This document shows positions 1 to 11,748 of a stretch of DNA of 64,000 bases, piece by piece. Position numbers and translations under genes: made by a program. Under the pieces are notes generated by a model. The model was not told where the DNA came from and ran no database searches. It saw only the letters and a program-made list of their open reading frames with translations. How positions within the stretch are numbered: the stretch's first letter is position 1; each line of letters begins with the position of its first letter. Source of the DNA: Irpex lacteus (lineage: Eukaryota > Basidiomycota > Agaricomycetes > Polyporales > Irpicaceae); NCBI GenBank assembly GCA_001986395.2, contig MQVO02000002.1, positions 744,001 through 808,000 on the forward strand. Direction: 5' to 3'.

Positions 1-85
1 TGCTCAAAGCGCTGTGCTTACCTCCTTGGATGGCAGCAGCGCCGACGAGGACAGCGAGGAAAAGGGACTTGAAAACGGAGAACAT
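1..85 (-). CDS. Secreted protein, first exon only (gene leaves the window)
   Basis: The ATG lies at 85-83 and the frame reads MFSVFKSLFLAVLVGAAAIQ, a typical hydrophobic signal peptide ending in small residues. At 22/21 the frame meets a good donor (GGAG then GTAAGC), so the coding exon is 22-85 and an intron runs off the left edge. The mature protein is not visible, so its family cannot be named. A TATA-like run lies about 150 bp upstream. Start and signal peptide are seen directly; secretion is inferred. Confidence 0.6.
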   Translation of the reverse strand, partial: MFSVFKSLFLAVLVGAAAIQGGKHSALS

Positions 86-232
86 GATGTGAAGTTGAGC
101 GTCGAGCTTGATGAAGAGAGGAAGGAATGCAATAGGTGGTTGGTAGAAAGCGAAGACTGAGACCTGCCCAGAGGAATGACCCAAACGTTGAACTAGAAGA
201 GTGGATGCTGAAATCGAGAGTAGCCCACCTCG

Positions 233-240
233 TATATATA
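233..240 (-). promoter_or_regulatory. TATA-like box for the leftmost gene
   Basis: An eight-base alternating TA run about 150 bp upstream of the minus-strand start codon at 85. It is the only clear TATA-like sequence between the two. The long spacing implies a 5' UTR of roughly 100 bases. Confidence 0.35.
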
Positions 241-1219
241 CTTCTCTCAGCGAACAGTAATTAGCACTGCTTTATGGCTGTCAAGGTTTGTCTCTGTTAC
301 TGTCTGTATGTGCCGAAGGTGAAATCACTGCTTTACTGTTGAGATTGCGTTGTCCGATCAACCACGAATTCAACATCTGTTCAGATGTATTGACAACCGC
401 TAGGACAAGCCCAACATCCGTGCGATATCCTGTTGGTATACTGTATTACCTTCTCACCAATCAGAATGGCGCGTACGGTGGTTTCTATGCAGGATTATGA
501 GACGATCAGTCAATCCCGACAGCAGTCAGTATGAGGCGCGGCAAGGTGAACAGGAAATCACTGCGGGAGAACATACACCTCACCCGCAGTGGACGTGCAT
601 ACCGCTTCATATTTCAAACGCCATATAGCAGTGAGTTTGCGTAGTTAGGTGTATATACAGGTTGTATATTCGCTGGCAGGCAGGTGGCAGGGCGGAACGG
701 CAGAGAAGGGCATTGCCTTCGGCCATGAGGGGCAGAAGCAACATGGAAATGCTCGTACGCATGCTGCGAGCCTCGTGGTGTACAATTTGAGGCTATTCAT
801 TGTGTTCAAGACACCGCCAACCTTAAATCTGTGTTGAGACCAATTATTGGGCGCAGCCGTAGTGAACCAGAACCGTGATAAATAGAGTGAATCTTGGTGA
901 TCAGGTTGTGATCAGAGTTCGGTATTTTGGCAATTGACGACGTTCGGCGAGCCTATATGAGTCTTCTCGTTAATCCTGAGGTTTTACAGTTCAGCTCTAC
1001 CTGAATATGTGTGAGCTATTCGAATTCCAGTCGCACGATACCTCGCACTGTCTCATCTCGGCTGTCACAGTTCATGTTCCAACGGTTGAGTTATATGAAA
1101 TGGAGTATAAAATATTGGACAGTCTTGGCCATGTGGAAGCATAGGAATACTCATCCACTGAAAGCAAAAGCTAATAAGGGATGAACGAACGTTTCAATTG
1201 CACCACTGGATCAGCCGCC
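241..1219. other. Intergenic, no gene recognised
   Basis: Short frames occur on both strands, but none has fungal splice signals, a recognisable motif or a convincing start. I see no RNA gene or repeat here. Confidence 0.5.
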
Positions 1220-1843
1220 CTATTCACTCCCTACAATTGGGCCTACTAATGCTGTGTGAATGCCATCCACCTCGCGACCATACTGGTTGACTGTGCCCGC
1301 AATGAGTAGCAAAATACGGACAAGCGGTGCGTGCGCAGTCTTCTGCCACCATGCGCCAGCAAAGAGTATGCCATGTATCGCGTGCTGTAGGGCCCTGAAT
1401 ATAACTTGGAGAACCTGCTGGAGCGTGGTTTGTGACATATGAGCAATATATCTTGATCTACTTGTTAAACCAGCGAACTGAGACCTGTCCAGAGTTAAGT
1501 GGGTCAGCATATGCAAGAGAAAAGTTAACATAGCGCCATCAGCAATACGGGCAAGTCTTGAAGTAAGTATGCAGATGCAAAGCTCTACCAGTGGCTTGAG
1601 TAAATCGACCGAGGTGCGGAGGGTTTTGATGCTCACCTTTAAGAAGCAGCTCATTCCCTCCACTGTGACACGTCAAACGTTGGCTACTCTCAAAGAGTGA
1701 CTCCTAGTGCCATTTGTCATCAAGAGCCCAGATGGTTCCGGAGAATAAACGACGCCTGATGTAGCAAAATACTTCTGCTCTGCTTGAAACCAGGCCAGCA
1801 AATCATCGGCTGCTGTTATCAAATGCTCCCCACGAGAAGACAT
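1220..1843 (-). pseudogene. Hypothetical protein frame broken by a single TGA
   Basis: A minus-strand frame opens with ATG at 1843 (MSSRGEHLITAADDLLAWFQ...) and stays open to a stop at 1220, except for one in-frame TGA at 1675-1673. Together the two parts would give about 207 residues. The second half is leucine-rich and helical in character. No GT-AG pair of normal intron length removes the TGA; the only nearby pair would be about 25 bp. I do not recognise the family. It could be a decayed gene, a gene with an intron I failed to see, or a chance frame. Confidence 0.3.
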
Positions 1844-3333
1844 AGCACAACAATTGGATATCGTTAGGTCAACACGTACGAAGTACTATGTGCCATTAAC
1901 GGGACGAGCCTCAACTTGTTCGTGCTGAAGACGAAGGAGGCCAGTAATAAAGTGCGGCTTTCACGGCATGCTCGGCGCGTTAAATTAAAGTGTGTTATTT
2001 CAATGAGTGATTGAAAGGTAGAACTGCGACTGATGCACTCACTGCACATGGGGCACGGCAAACCGGGGCCCGACGTCAGTCTTGAACCAAAATGCCGTCC
2101 GACTCGGAGAATGTGTCTTGTCAAGAAGATGCCTTCGAGTACGCTGTGAGGTATATGACTGTCAGAAAATGCGTGCGGGTATATCCTGGCCATTTGGTAG
2201 ATCTGGAAAGACGGGTGATCATCTTCGCTCAATCCGCCGGCTTTTTGAATTATAATAACCACACTGTCATAGCTTGAAGTTCCATCTTACGTTGAGTCGT
2301 GAAAGATCGGAACCTACGAGCACTTTCCCCGAATTGTACGTACAGGACAGGAGATACCACTCCAATGCTTTGATATTGAGGAACGATGAGGGCGGTCTGG
2401 GCGCGTGGTGACCTGGAAGACGAAGTTGAACTTCTGTTACCGAGTTAGGAAAAAGCGCAGGAACTGTCACGTCACATATTCACGTGACCCAGTATTAGCG
2501 CCTGGTGACCCGGTTCGCGCTGCGCTAGTCTCGGCGCTAACGAGACTACACTGCGGCATGTTGAAGTTCGATCATGACATTCAAGAGCTGGCTACGGACC
2601 CGGGGAGTCCAGTAAGCCATCATACGATGCAGTCAATCTTAACGTCAGTCTGACGGTGTCAGCTTACTGTCAACAAATGGTGGGTTTAAGATTGTCGTTC
2701 TGATTTGGTCCTGAAAATAAAAGTTCTCAACGATCATTATCATAGGACTTTGGCGCATCTCAACGTCTTACCAGTCGGGCCCTGCCGGCACCGTGGTATC
2801 AAATACTATTTTGTTGGTAGTGATATTGATGACGAGTATACGATGCTTTATCTGCACCAGCTAGCTATAGGTCGATTATGGCACTTGGGAATGGGCGCTG
2901 AGATCTGAGAGGCTGATGGACTGGGCGCAGTGCGCGCGACAGCCCTCCGGCCTTGGCATAATCTGTACTCACTCTACTTCTACACAGTATTCGCGCTGGA
3001 TCACGGGCGTATCTTACTCCAGCTGACGTTGCTGTGGTGGGAAGGCTTTCAGTCAATTGAATAAGTTGAAACAACCTCATGCTTGTGAGCGTCGGTCCCT
3101 ATTCTAAGCTTCACTCACGGGAATCCTTATGGAGTACACGATGTTTCTCTAGCATGTTCACTTGGGCGTGCAATCGTGTGCGCCACACAGGCGCTCTTGT
3201 AGCGTCAGCTAAAAGGCTGGTCTGACTGAACGACGTAACGCTGGAGAATACAACCGCCCTCGCAGTGCCTTATCGTCGATACTTCACAGATCAGGATATC
3301 TTCTTCAAACAAAAACTTCAACGTATCCACAGG
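1844..3333. other. Intergenic, no gene recognised
   Basis: Nothing here has convincing coding structure. A small perfect hairpin (8 bp stem, 7 base loop) lies at 2526-2548. The frame at 2092-2277 (+) has no family resemblance and no splice context. Confidence 0.45.
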
Positions 3334-5940
3334 ATGAAGGGCGTCGACGAATCAGACATTATCAACAGTTACAAACAAAGTGCCACGCGATTCCAACTCT
3401 TAGAAGAGCCAATAGACTTCGCTCGTCCGTTGAGGATAGCTATTAGTGAGCTAGCGCATATTTTCACTTAGGTATTCAATTACTAACGGTCCACAGTTGG
3501 CTGTGGTTACTCTGGTATATGCGCAGCGTATAAGCTCTTCAGGCGGGTGAAGAATGCGGAAATTGTCATGTACGATAAGAATCCGGACTTTGGAGGCACA
3601 TGGTGTGTCATAATTCCTATCCATGTCATTAGCATATCCTCAGACGTGTATGCTGTAGAACAAGTATCCTGGCGTCACTTGCGATGTGTTTGTGTTCCAC
3701 GCGGTTGCCTCGGTGCTATCTTCATTGACATGATACGTAGTCCATCTCACAGCTATCAATATTCCTTTATGCCAAACGTCCGTCATTTTCATTGATCTGG
3801 GCTCATTCATCGCTCACTATTCTGTTCATCGTACAGCCCGATTGGCCCATGTTCTATTCCGAAGGAGCCGACGTTCTAAAATACCTCCTCCATTGTGCAG
3901 ATAAACTCGATGTTCGCAGGTTTGCTAAGGTAGTATTGGACCTTCCTTCATATATGAAACGTTATTGAAGATATTCGACGCAGTTGAAACACAGAATAGA
4001 CAGTGCAATCTGGAATGAGGAAGAAGGTCACTGGGAACTAACTATCTACCAGATCGAGAATGAATCCACATTTGCGGACACTGCTGATGTCGTCCTCACA
4101 GCAACTGGATTCCTGAACAAACTGGAAACTGCCGGAAATTCCTGGCATTTCTGACTTCAAGGGCCCAGTGTAAGTAACATCCTGCCACTCAAAGAAGAGG
4201 CGGACTCAAAGCACATTCCAGAGTTCATACCGCTGAATGGCTGAATGGACGCTGTAGCATGTGGACGATAGTGTATGGAAAACACGACATGTTGCTGTCA
4301 TCGGTTCTGTGAGGATTTTTCAAGCTCATGATCCCGAGATACTGCTCATATCGACCGTCGCTGCGCTTTAGGGTTCAGTACGTTGATGTAACGCCAAATC
4401 TAATACTTTGTATTCTTCTGATACGGGATTCAATTTTAGAGTGCGACGCAAGTGGTGCCACAATTACAGCCTAATGTGAAGCACCTAGATAACTACGTCC
4501 GCGGTAGAACGTGGATCGCACAACCGTTTGCCTTGGCATTTCTGCAACAATATCCCGACTGGGAAACCAGCAATCGTATGTATCGACCCGCAGGCCGAAC
4601 AGTGTGACTGACGGTTATTTCTCGATTAGATGTCTATACTGAAGAGGAGAAGCGCACATTTCGAGAACAGCCAGAAATATATAAGCAAATGCTCATGCAA
4701 CTCGAAGACTATAACCACAGTGTTCATGCTGCTCTGCATGTTGGTACTAAGATGCAGAGTCTCCTTCGAAATACCTACGAACGGAAAATGGAGGAAATGT
4801 TAGCTGGACGACCCGATATTGCAGATACGTTAATTGTGAGTGTGTCCAGAATTGTGTCGGATCACCGCTGAATAAGGTCACGCAGCCTGATTTCCCCTTT
4901 GCCTGTCGACGAATTACACCAGGGGTTGGATACCTTGAAGCTTTGGTAAGTTATCTGTCTATCTCAATCTATGGCCTTGGCTAATCGATATATCTCTAGA
5001 AAGCCGATAATGTATACTTAACACGTTCGAGCATGAGTCATGAGCACTCAGATCCACTATGTCACTAGGTTGCCTACATATCAAGTCCCATAACGCGCAT
5101 CACTGAAAATGGTATCGAAACTGCGGACGGTGTCCATCGACGTTGCGACGTCATTGTTGCCGCGACCGGTTTCGACACAACATATATCCCTCGCTTTCCC
5201 GTCATAGGGCAACAGGGTGAAAATCTCCAGGATAAATGGCATGATCATCCCGCAACATATCTTGGACTATGTCAAGATAATTTCCCTAATTGGTTGATTG
5301 TTCTTCCCTTCCAATCCTTAGAATGGGTCACTGACACCATGTATGTAGGTTCCAGATATCCGGCCCCAACAGCGGAGTGGCCACCGGGTCTCTCATCATG
5401 ACTATCGAGGCGCAGTGCGATTACGTCGCGGCTTGTATCCAAAAATTGCAGCGCCAAAGGATCAAGTACATCGTGCCAAAGAAGCAAGCTGTGGAAGACT
5501 TTCAGGCTTACCTTGAATTCATACTTCCCGATAACGGTCTGGGCACAGAAGGCGTGCCATCTTTTTGATTGTGCACTTCCATCTTCTGACACATTTTCAC
5601 CTAGTGCCGTACATGGTACAAGGCCGGTCGTGAGGACGGGAAGGTTACAGCCCTTTGGCCAGGTGTGTGTGTATGATGATCTCCGCAAGTCGATGCTCTA
5701 ATATACCACTCAGGATCATCGTTACATCAGTACCAAGCATTACAACAACCTCGTTTCGAAGATTTTGATTATAGGTATCTTTACAAAGGAGGCGATACTT
5801 CCAAGTGCAATTCGCTTCATTGGTTGGGAAATGGTTTTACAGTTGCTGAGGAAGAAGGAATACCAGGGACTCGCGGTTGGAGAATAGGTCAGGACTTCAT
5901 GATTGATGCTCCAGATGGCACATGGATGCAGAGTCAGTGA
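3334..5940 (+). pseudogene. Baeyer-Villiger-type flavin monooxygenase, broken
   Basis: The order of motifs is that of FAD/NADPH monooxygenases of the cyclohexanone/phenylacetone monooxygenase type. An FAD Rossmann motif (IIGCGYSGICAAYKL) is followed by DFGGTW, YPGVTCDV, a second Rossmann motif (VAVIGSG), HLDNYVRGRTWI, ATGFDTTYIPRFP and ISGPNSGVATGSLI. Many introns are recognisable, so the gene once worked. It is now damaged. There is an extra base near 4121 before the WKLPEIPG segment. The 8-mer CTGAATGG is tandemly duplicated at 4233-4248, with a TAG at 4255-4257 just after it. The donor after GGTW near 3601 is not usable, and there is a further frame change near 5521. Assembly error could explain one of these but hardly all. 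The likely former role was oxidation of a ketone or small lipophilic substrate. Confidence 0.85.
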
Positions 5941-6508
5941 TGTCAGGATCCCTCAGGTCAGAGTGCTATCGTCAAGGTATAGTTCTATTACTCCCTACAA
6001 ACGACGCATTACTGAATATCGTGGGGACTATACCACAGAACTAAGTCAGAGCATTAGATACAGACCTATGTGCATTTTGTGAGTACAAAGTGCGTAAAAT
6101 CTCGGCCATGCACTTACGCCAAACCCTATAGATGTTTAGGTGTCGTCGATAGATTTACTCATAGTGCCATCGATCAAAATATTGCACTTTCTGGAGAGCC
6201 AGGGGAGAATCTACTTCGTTCCGATTTGTGAACCAGTCACGGAAACGCATAGCACGAACCCGTGTTGTTTCAGCGGGACGGCGCGTGTGGTTGCGGCAAG
6301 CAGGACCAGGACGACGAGGGTAAGGCATACTTATTCAACATCAAAGTTGTTGGTCCTCACACCTTAGAGGATCCGACGTGGCTCGTGCTACTGGGGCGAC
6401 CCATTGTCGGAAGTACAAAACTATAAAACAAAAATGGTGGAAGAGTTTACATCCGTGTCACGCATATACTCTTTCTAACGACTCCGACACGCCGAACAGA
6501 CCCAGGCG
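5941..6508. other. Intergenic, no gene recognised
   Basis: A stretch around 6130-6235 (+) reads as a short plausible frame (GVVDRFTHSAIDQN...) but stops soon and matches no family I know. It may be another eroded gene end. Confidence 0.35.
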
Positions 6509-6809
6509 TTAGATACAAGACTGCAGAAAAGATGAAGATGTTGAGTAATCGAATCCTCCAACGCTGATGTCAAGTACTTACACCTAATCCCACAGTAAAT
6601 TCGCGATCGTCGTTTGAGTCATCAGTTATGCTGAGGGTATCTTCCGCCTTGATTTGACATTCGCCCGCTATGCACTTGATGAACTGGATGGTCCCCTCTT
6701 CAGGGCTGGTGAACGACAGGCACACCCCAAATCCCTTTCTTGGTGCAAGCGAAGCTGCGTTCGCAAAAGGGGCGATGATTGACAGGAAGAAAATGGTAGA
6801 GAACCGCAT
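6509..6809 (-). CDS. Small secreted four-cysteine protein
   Basis: The start is MRFSTIFFLSIIAPFANA, a clear signal peptide with likely cleavage after ANA. Exon 1 is 6809-6582. A donor (GGT then GTAAGT) and an acceptor (CTGCAG) remove 6581-6521, and exon 2 (6520-6509) adds only SCI and the stop, giving 79 residues. The mature chain of about 61 residues has four cysteines, one supplied by the tiny last exon, so two disulfides are possible. It matches no family I can name. Small secreted proteins like this are common in mushrooms and some act on plants, bacteria or other fungi, but no function is claimed here. Confidence 0.7.
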
Positions 6810-8443
6810 TGTCCTAAGGCAAACCGAATGAGTGCCACGTTATAGTCGGATGGACTACCTAACTTACAGTTAAGAGCTGAGTCTCCAAAAGTCTTGTACA
6901 GTGACAGTGAAGTTGCAGTGGATAGTAGGATGGGGCTATACAAGTCTCCAATAGACCCTTTTTATACTGTGGCAGGTCGTTGAAATTGCCAATGGGCCAT
7001 ATCGAAATACTTTACAGGTGAGAGGACAAGGAAATACTTGTGCGAGGTGAAGCAGACGTGCACGATACACATACCGACATGGCCGAGGTATTCGTGTGAA
7101 CAGGTTGTACCGGCTTCCACGTTTTGTCATAAGAGGAGGGCAAGACGGACTATTCACCTCGTAACTGTTGGCATATGCTAACATATGGACTTATCAAATA
7201 CGCTCTAATATCAATACTTATGCCCGCTAGACTTGGTATCGCCCGACGTGGTCCATGATCTTTCTCAGGGAAAGTCGAGAGATAGCAATGCATAACACGG
7301 AATGACTGTTTGCTGTTATGCATTTATGACTTCGCTGTTTCGTATGTCAAACCATACGTACTTCTAATAGGCTTCTGTTTAGCCGATATATCTTCAAAAT
7401 CATGCGTAGATAGTACTGAGCTATATTCCACTTACTTTGAACATCCTATCAGTCCAGCACCTTCCTCAGCAGTGCTGACGTTAGGCGGTGGATCCAAGCC
7501 ATGAGCATGTTCGGTCTGAGAGACATTTAGAGAAATAAGCCTCATTTCATGATCATACCTGAGCTCAGCACCTTGATGTAGCAAGGACCTGTTATAACCT
7601 CCCACGGTCATAACTTCCAGTCCTTGCCGCATATCTGCATCTGTCGGAACCTGGGAAAGTACCAACACATGGGCGCGGGAATGGATTCTACATACCTTAC
7701 TGGCGACGCTCAGCGACGCGAGAGCGGCATGATGCTCTCATGCCACGGAAGTGGTGAGTCATATCGTGGCAGTGGTACAGAGACATAGCCGGACTGCGTT
7801 TCAAGCATCCGTTCCGTCGGCGCGAGAGTCGCTCGAGAATGTGAGTAGCTATCATGTCATGGAACGATGAACAGATTGGAAGCTGACCTGCACAATGGAC
7901 CCCGGCGTATGTGGGAGCTGCGTTGTAAATAAGCAAGTTGAACCATAAGCCCATCAGCAACACCATCTAAAAGACGTTGATCTCGCGTTATGGCTAGTGA
8001 ATGTGTACAAATATATATCATCCTGTCTTCAAGGTCAGGCACTCGATCAGTTGATGTCGTTGTGGCTGTGTAGTCATACGAACACACTTTGGGTTTGGCG
8101 CCTCGCTAAGTGTGCCACAAGATGGGTACGACTGGCGAGGTCGGAAGTTAGCACCTGCATTTTGTTTCAGAAACTGCCAGACTCACCATAGTATGGAGCC
8201 CTTGAAGGAGACGGCCAGATAGCGCCGTAGCGAGGACGTAAGTGCGTGTTTTACTGTGACGCCTGTGTACCAGCTATAAGTAACCAGTATTTACTTATTG
8301 CTTGAGTTCACGCAAGACGACCCGTGGTTCACCAACTTGAGGACAAAATAGTCATCATAACGTAAGCTCACCGTAATGACGCACCGCTCAGGCTCATACG
8401 CTGAAGAGTATTTCTTGTAGGCTTCAGGAGAGACTCAGACGGT
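6810..8443. other. Intergenic, only unsupported short frames
   Basis: Minus-strand frames at 7432-7668 and 7857-8087 carry donor-like sites, but no set of exons joins into a recognisable protein. I see no RNA gene or repeat. A short or decayed gene between 7430 and 8090 on the minus strand remains possible. Confidence 0.4.
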
Positions 8444-9826
8444 ATGGTCCCGAGTGTAACTCCCATCATGACCGCCGTCACTACTCGCTCTGCTATTCTG
8501 CCGCTCGACTTGGTCGAGTACATCATCGACGAATTACGAGATGATCGCGCGGCCCTCCGGTCTTGCAACCTTATCTCTCGCCTATGGACCCATCGTGCTC
8601 GCACCCATCTTCATCGAACCTTTACGCTCGAGCTAGTTACTGCGGTCGTAACTGCCTGTCACAAGTATCAGCATTACAGTTCACTGAGCGAGCTGCCTGT
8701 GATCCTGCAATATGCGGACGGAGTGGAGATCAAGTACGCACCCTGCTGTGAACCCATGGACGAAGCCCTGTGCAGTGACCAGTTCTGGTCCATCGTGCAC
8801 CAACTCGGACACGTACGGAGGATATACATCCATGGCGGGGACTTTACATGCAATTCTCGGCTACGCGTCGATTCCCTCCGTTGGGGTAGATTATTCCCAA
8901 TGGTTGAGGTACTTTCCCTGTTTGGTACCACCTTCCTCGATTCGAATGGCCCGCTCCTGCTGGCAGCAAGATTCCCGCTTTTACAAACACTTGAGCTAGA
9001 CAGTATAAATGCAGGGCCTGTCGAAGCGAAACACTCCACTCTGAGCGGGGAGGAGAGTAGCGTGCAGTCCCTTGCGCTGCGATCTATACACGTCAACTGT
9101 CATGACAAGCCGGAGATCTTACGCACATTGCTTCGCCACGTCAAGTCGTCCTATGGCGGCCTACAGTCATTGCGTCTCTCTACAACTCTTGGAGTAGAAG
9201 AGAGCACCAACTTCGCGAACTTTTTACGTGAAGGTGAAACGGACGTACGAGACCTGCATTTGGTGTTGCAGCAAGATTCGCAATACCCCGAATTCTCGTC
9301 GAACATGAGAAGAGAGGTCCTACAACGTGGTCAGTTGCCTTATTCCGCGGAATCTATGTGACACTAGCTCATTTGCGACCTTACTTGCTATGCAGCTTCC
9401 AGATGTATCGAAAGCTGCAAAAACCTTAACGTTTTACGTCTTGGCTATCGTCGGCACTTCTCTTTATCGATGCTAGCGGTGATTTATGGCCAACAAAAAG
9501 ACTCGTTCAGTACCGCGTGGAAGATATGGGCGGAAGTCCTGGAAGGCCTCGAGAAGATCCCGTTCCGCAAACTGATCTTTTATGTGGACGCGCGGGACAT
9601 TGACAACCGCGATGCTCTAGAGAATGTACTCTTGACTTGTCGCTTTCTGCGGACGATTGAGGTCATATGCTTCTATATTGGTGGAAATTATGGGTCGATG
9701 GCCAGGATGCAACAATCGATGGCCAAGTGGAGAGGTGCACTGCGTAGGCTGAAATCGCAGTACGTCGTACAGCTCGGGTTCTATCAGAAGAAAGAGGTTA
9801 TTGGAGATGGCTGGTATATTTGGTAG
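8444..9826 (+). CDS. F-box-like protein with leucine-rich tail
   Basis: Two exons (8444-9329 and 9396-9826) give 438 residues. The intron uses GTCAGT and TATGCAG and keeps phase. Near residue 18 the segment LPLDLVEYIIDELRDDRAAL followed by a Trp/Arg-rich helix matches the F-box-like domains that are hugely expanded in agaricomycetes. The rest consists of leucine-rich stretches such as VEVLSLFGTTFLD and LQSLRLSTTL. Such proteins usually link substrates to the SCF ubiquitin ligase through Skp1, but many mushroom copies have unknown targets. An in-frame ATG eight codons downstream is an alternative start. Confidence 0.8.
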
Positions 9827-10104
9827 TACTGCTTACCTACCAGGGCTAACTAACATGTTGAACTCTGCTATAATGCTGCAAATGCCTTTTGCTGTAAGAC
9901 TGTTCTGAAAAGCATGCTCAGTTCATCGCGCGAGACCATAACGAGGAAGAGTTGTCATGACCCCGAACACTTCATGGACAGATTCTTTCTGGTTCCCGGG
10001 GTCCATACTGTGGCCGATTTTTCTGAAGCCGCTCAGAGAGTCAAAGTCGCCCTCGACCTTTGTCTCACTTGCACCCCCACCTTCGCATTCGCCTCTGCTC
10101 GTCA

Positions 10105-11453
10105 ATGTCAGCGATCAAATGGACGAAAAACGCGCCAAAACGTCGGTTAATAATGCTCACTGCTCATCACTATAATAACATTACTTGACTATAGCTTGGA
10201 GGCGCTTTCGACGTTCATCAACTCGCAGAAAGCTTTGCTCGAGCGTACACAGACCGACATAGCACGCTTGAGGCAGCTCAGAAATGATATTGCATCTACC
10301 TCTGCGGAGTCATGCGATTTTGAATCGTTCAAGGACGAGGTATGCACCGGTCAAGCCTTCAACCCCCTCCATACTCACCCTATAGCCAGTTCGCGTCTCA
10401 CAAGATCAGCGAGAAGTCGGACATAATATTTACACTACCCAAAGGGTTTGACTGGGCTGCCTTTGCATCTTGTGGTAAGTATGAGTATACATAATGTCTG
10501 TGAGCCATCACTAACGGCTAACAGACCCGGCCCCTTTCAAGGCATTTGAAGCCAGCGCAAAATTACAGCGTAAACAACGAATTGAACCGAACCCGAAGCA
10601 GACGGTTCCTCTAAGCTCACTACAGCAGCTTGTCAAGGATGCTCGTGCTTCCATCATCGATCCCGTTCTTGATGCATATCCTCCTCCTTCAGACGAAGAA
10701 GACGAGCCCCTTGACCCTGAAGAACTGAGGCGTATCCGGGAACGCGAAAAGATTAGAGAGCTTAGGTTGCGCAAGGTCCACGGTAGCTCTCGCTTCTATG
10801 GCCTCTCTGGGCTCGGTCTGCGCAAGACAGACGCGGAAGCGGTATTCGTGCGTGAAGATCTGGCGGACGAGAGTGCCGAGGTCGACATCGGCTTGGACAG
10901 CTCAGCTCCACACACTGGTGGCTCGACGCCGAGTTCTGTGCACGCACTAAAGATGGAAATTGATACCCCGCCCACATCTATCGCTTCTCTCCCCCCGTTG
11001 AAAGACGAGAAGCCTCCGTTGGCCACGGCGAGCAAGGCAAGCCGCACTAAACGCTCGACTCGAAAGCCTGAATCGCCCAGCAAAGTTCCCCAGGCCTCTT
11101 CGAGTAAAGCAGTAACAAGCGATGCTGTGCAAGAGGACGAGCCAAAGCTGAACAAGAAGGGTAAACCAAGGCCTGAAACATACAAGCAGGCTTGGTCCGT
11201 TGAGGAACAGCATTTGCTGGAGAGGTTGTTGGAGGAGATTCCCGAAGGCTCAAAGAATCGGTGAGTTATGTCATTTCTTCTTCCGCGTGTAGTTGGACTC
11301 AATCTCATGTCTCGTAGTTGGGCCCAAATTTCGAAGGCTATGGATGGGAAACGGACACCCCGACAAGTGGCTAGTCGGGTACAGAAGTATTACGAGAAGT
11401 TGAAACGATATGGGGTAGATGTTGGTAGTGGTACTCGGACGAATGACAGCTAA
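10105..11453 (+). CDS. SANT/Myb-domain protein similar to ZZZ3
   Basis: Five exons (10105-10145, 10195-10339, 10390-10474, 10525-11260, 11318-11453) give 380 residues. The N-terminal half has a coiled-coil-like helix (ERTQTDIARLRQLRNDIA), the middle is acidic and low-complexity, and the C-terminus carries one SANT/Myb repeat. That repeat (AWSVEEQHLLERLLEEIP, then RWAQISKAMDGKRTPRQVAS) spans the last intron and ends in RVQKYYEKLKRYG. This arrangement resembles the Myb domain of ZZZ3, a histone-reading subunit of the animal ATAC acetyltransferase complex. No ZZ zinc finger is visible. A nuclear chromatin or transcription role is inferred from the domain. The gene is convergent with the next one, with 295 bp between stops. 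Confidence 0.75.
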
Positions 11454-11748
11454 TTATATGAAAAACGTGCTTGCAAGCGTAGTGTGTTCTGCAGAGATAT
11501 TTGTAGAGTTGTATGGTAAGCACACTTTGTTCGCTTGGACTGGCCAGTCCGCTCAAGGATAGGCGGGATGTCTCCCCACTGTTGCCACCTGCCAAGACAT
11601 CACCTTATTCACAAGTGCCTTGCTGCTTATGCTGGGTTCTATCAGCTTCGATGTTGTGAACGAGCTCGAATATTTACGCCCGCTATGCTCACCGGTCATC
11701 ATTGGTCATTCCATGCCACAGATACAGTACCATTACTATGCGACATCA

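Noticed and set aside
7697..7966. A minus-strand stretch reading LYHCHDMTHH, similar in feel to the copper site of multicopper oxidases
   Set aside because: No other copper motif lies upstream or downstream, the spacing is wrong, and no exon set gives an oxidase.
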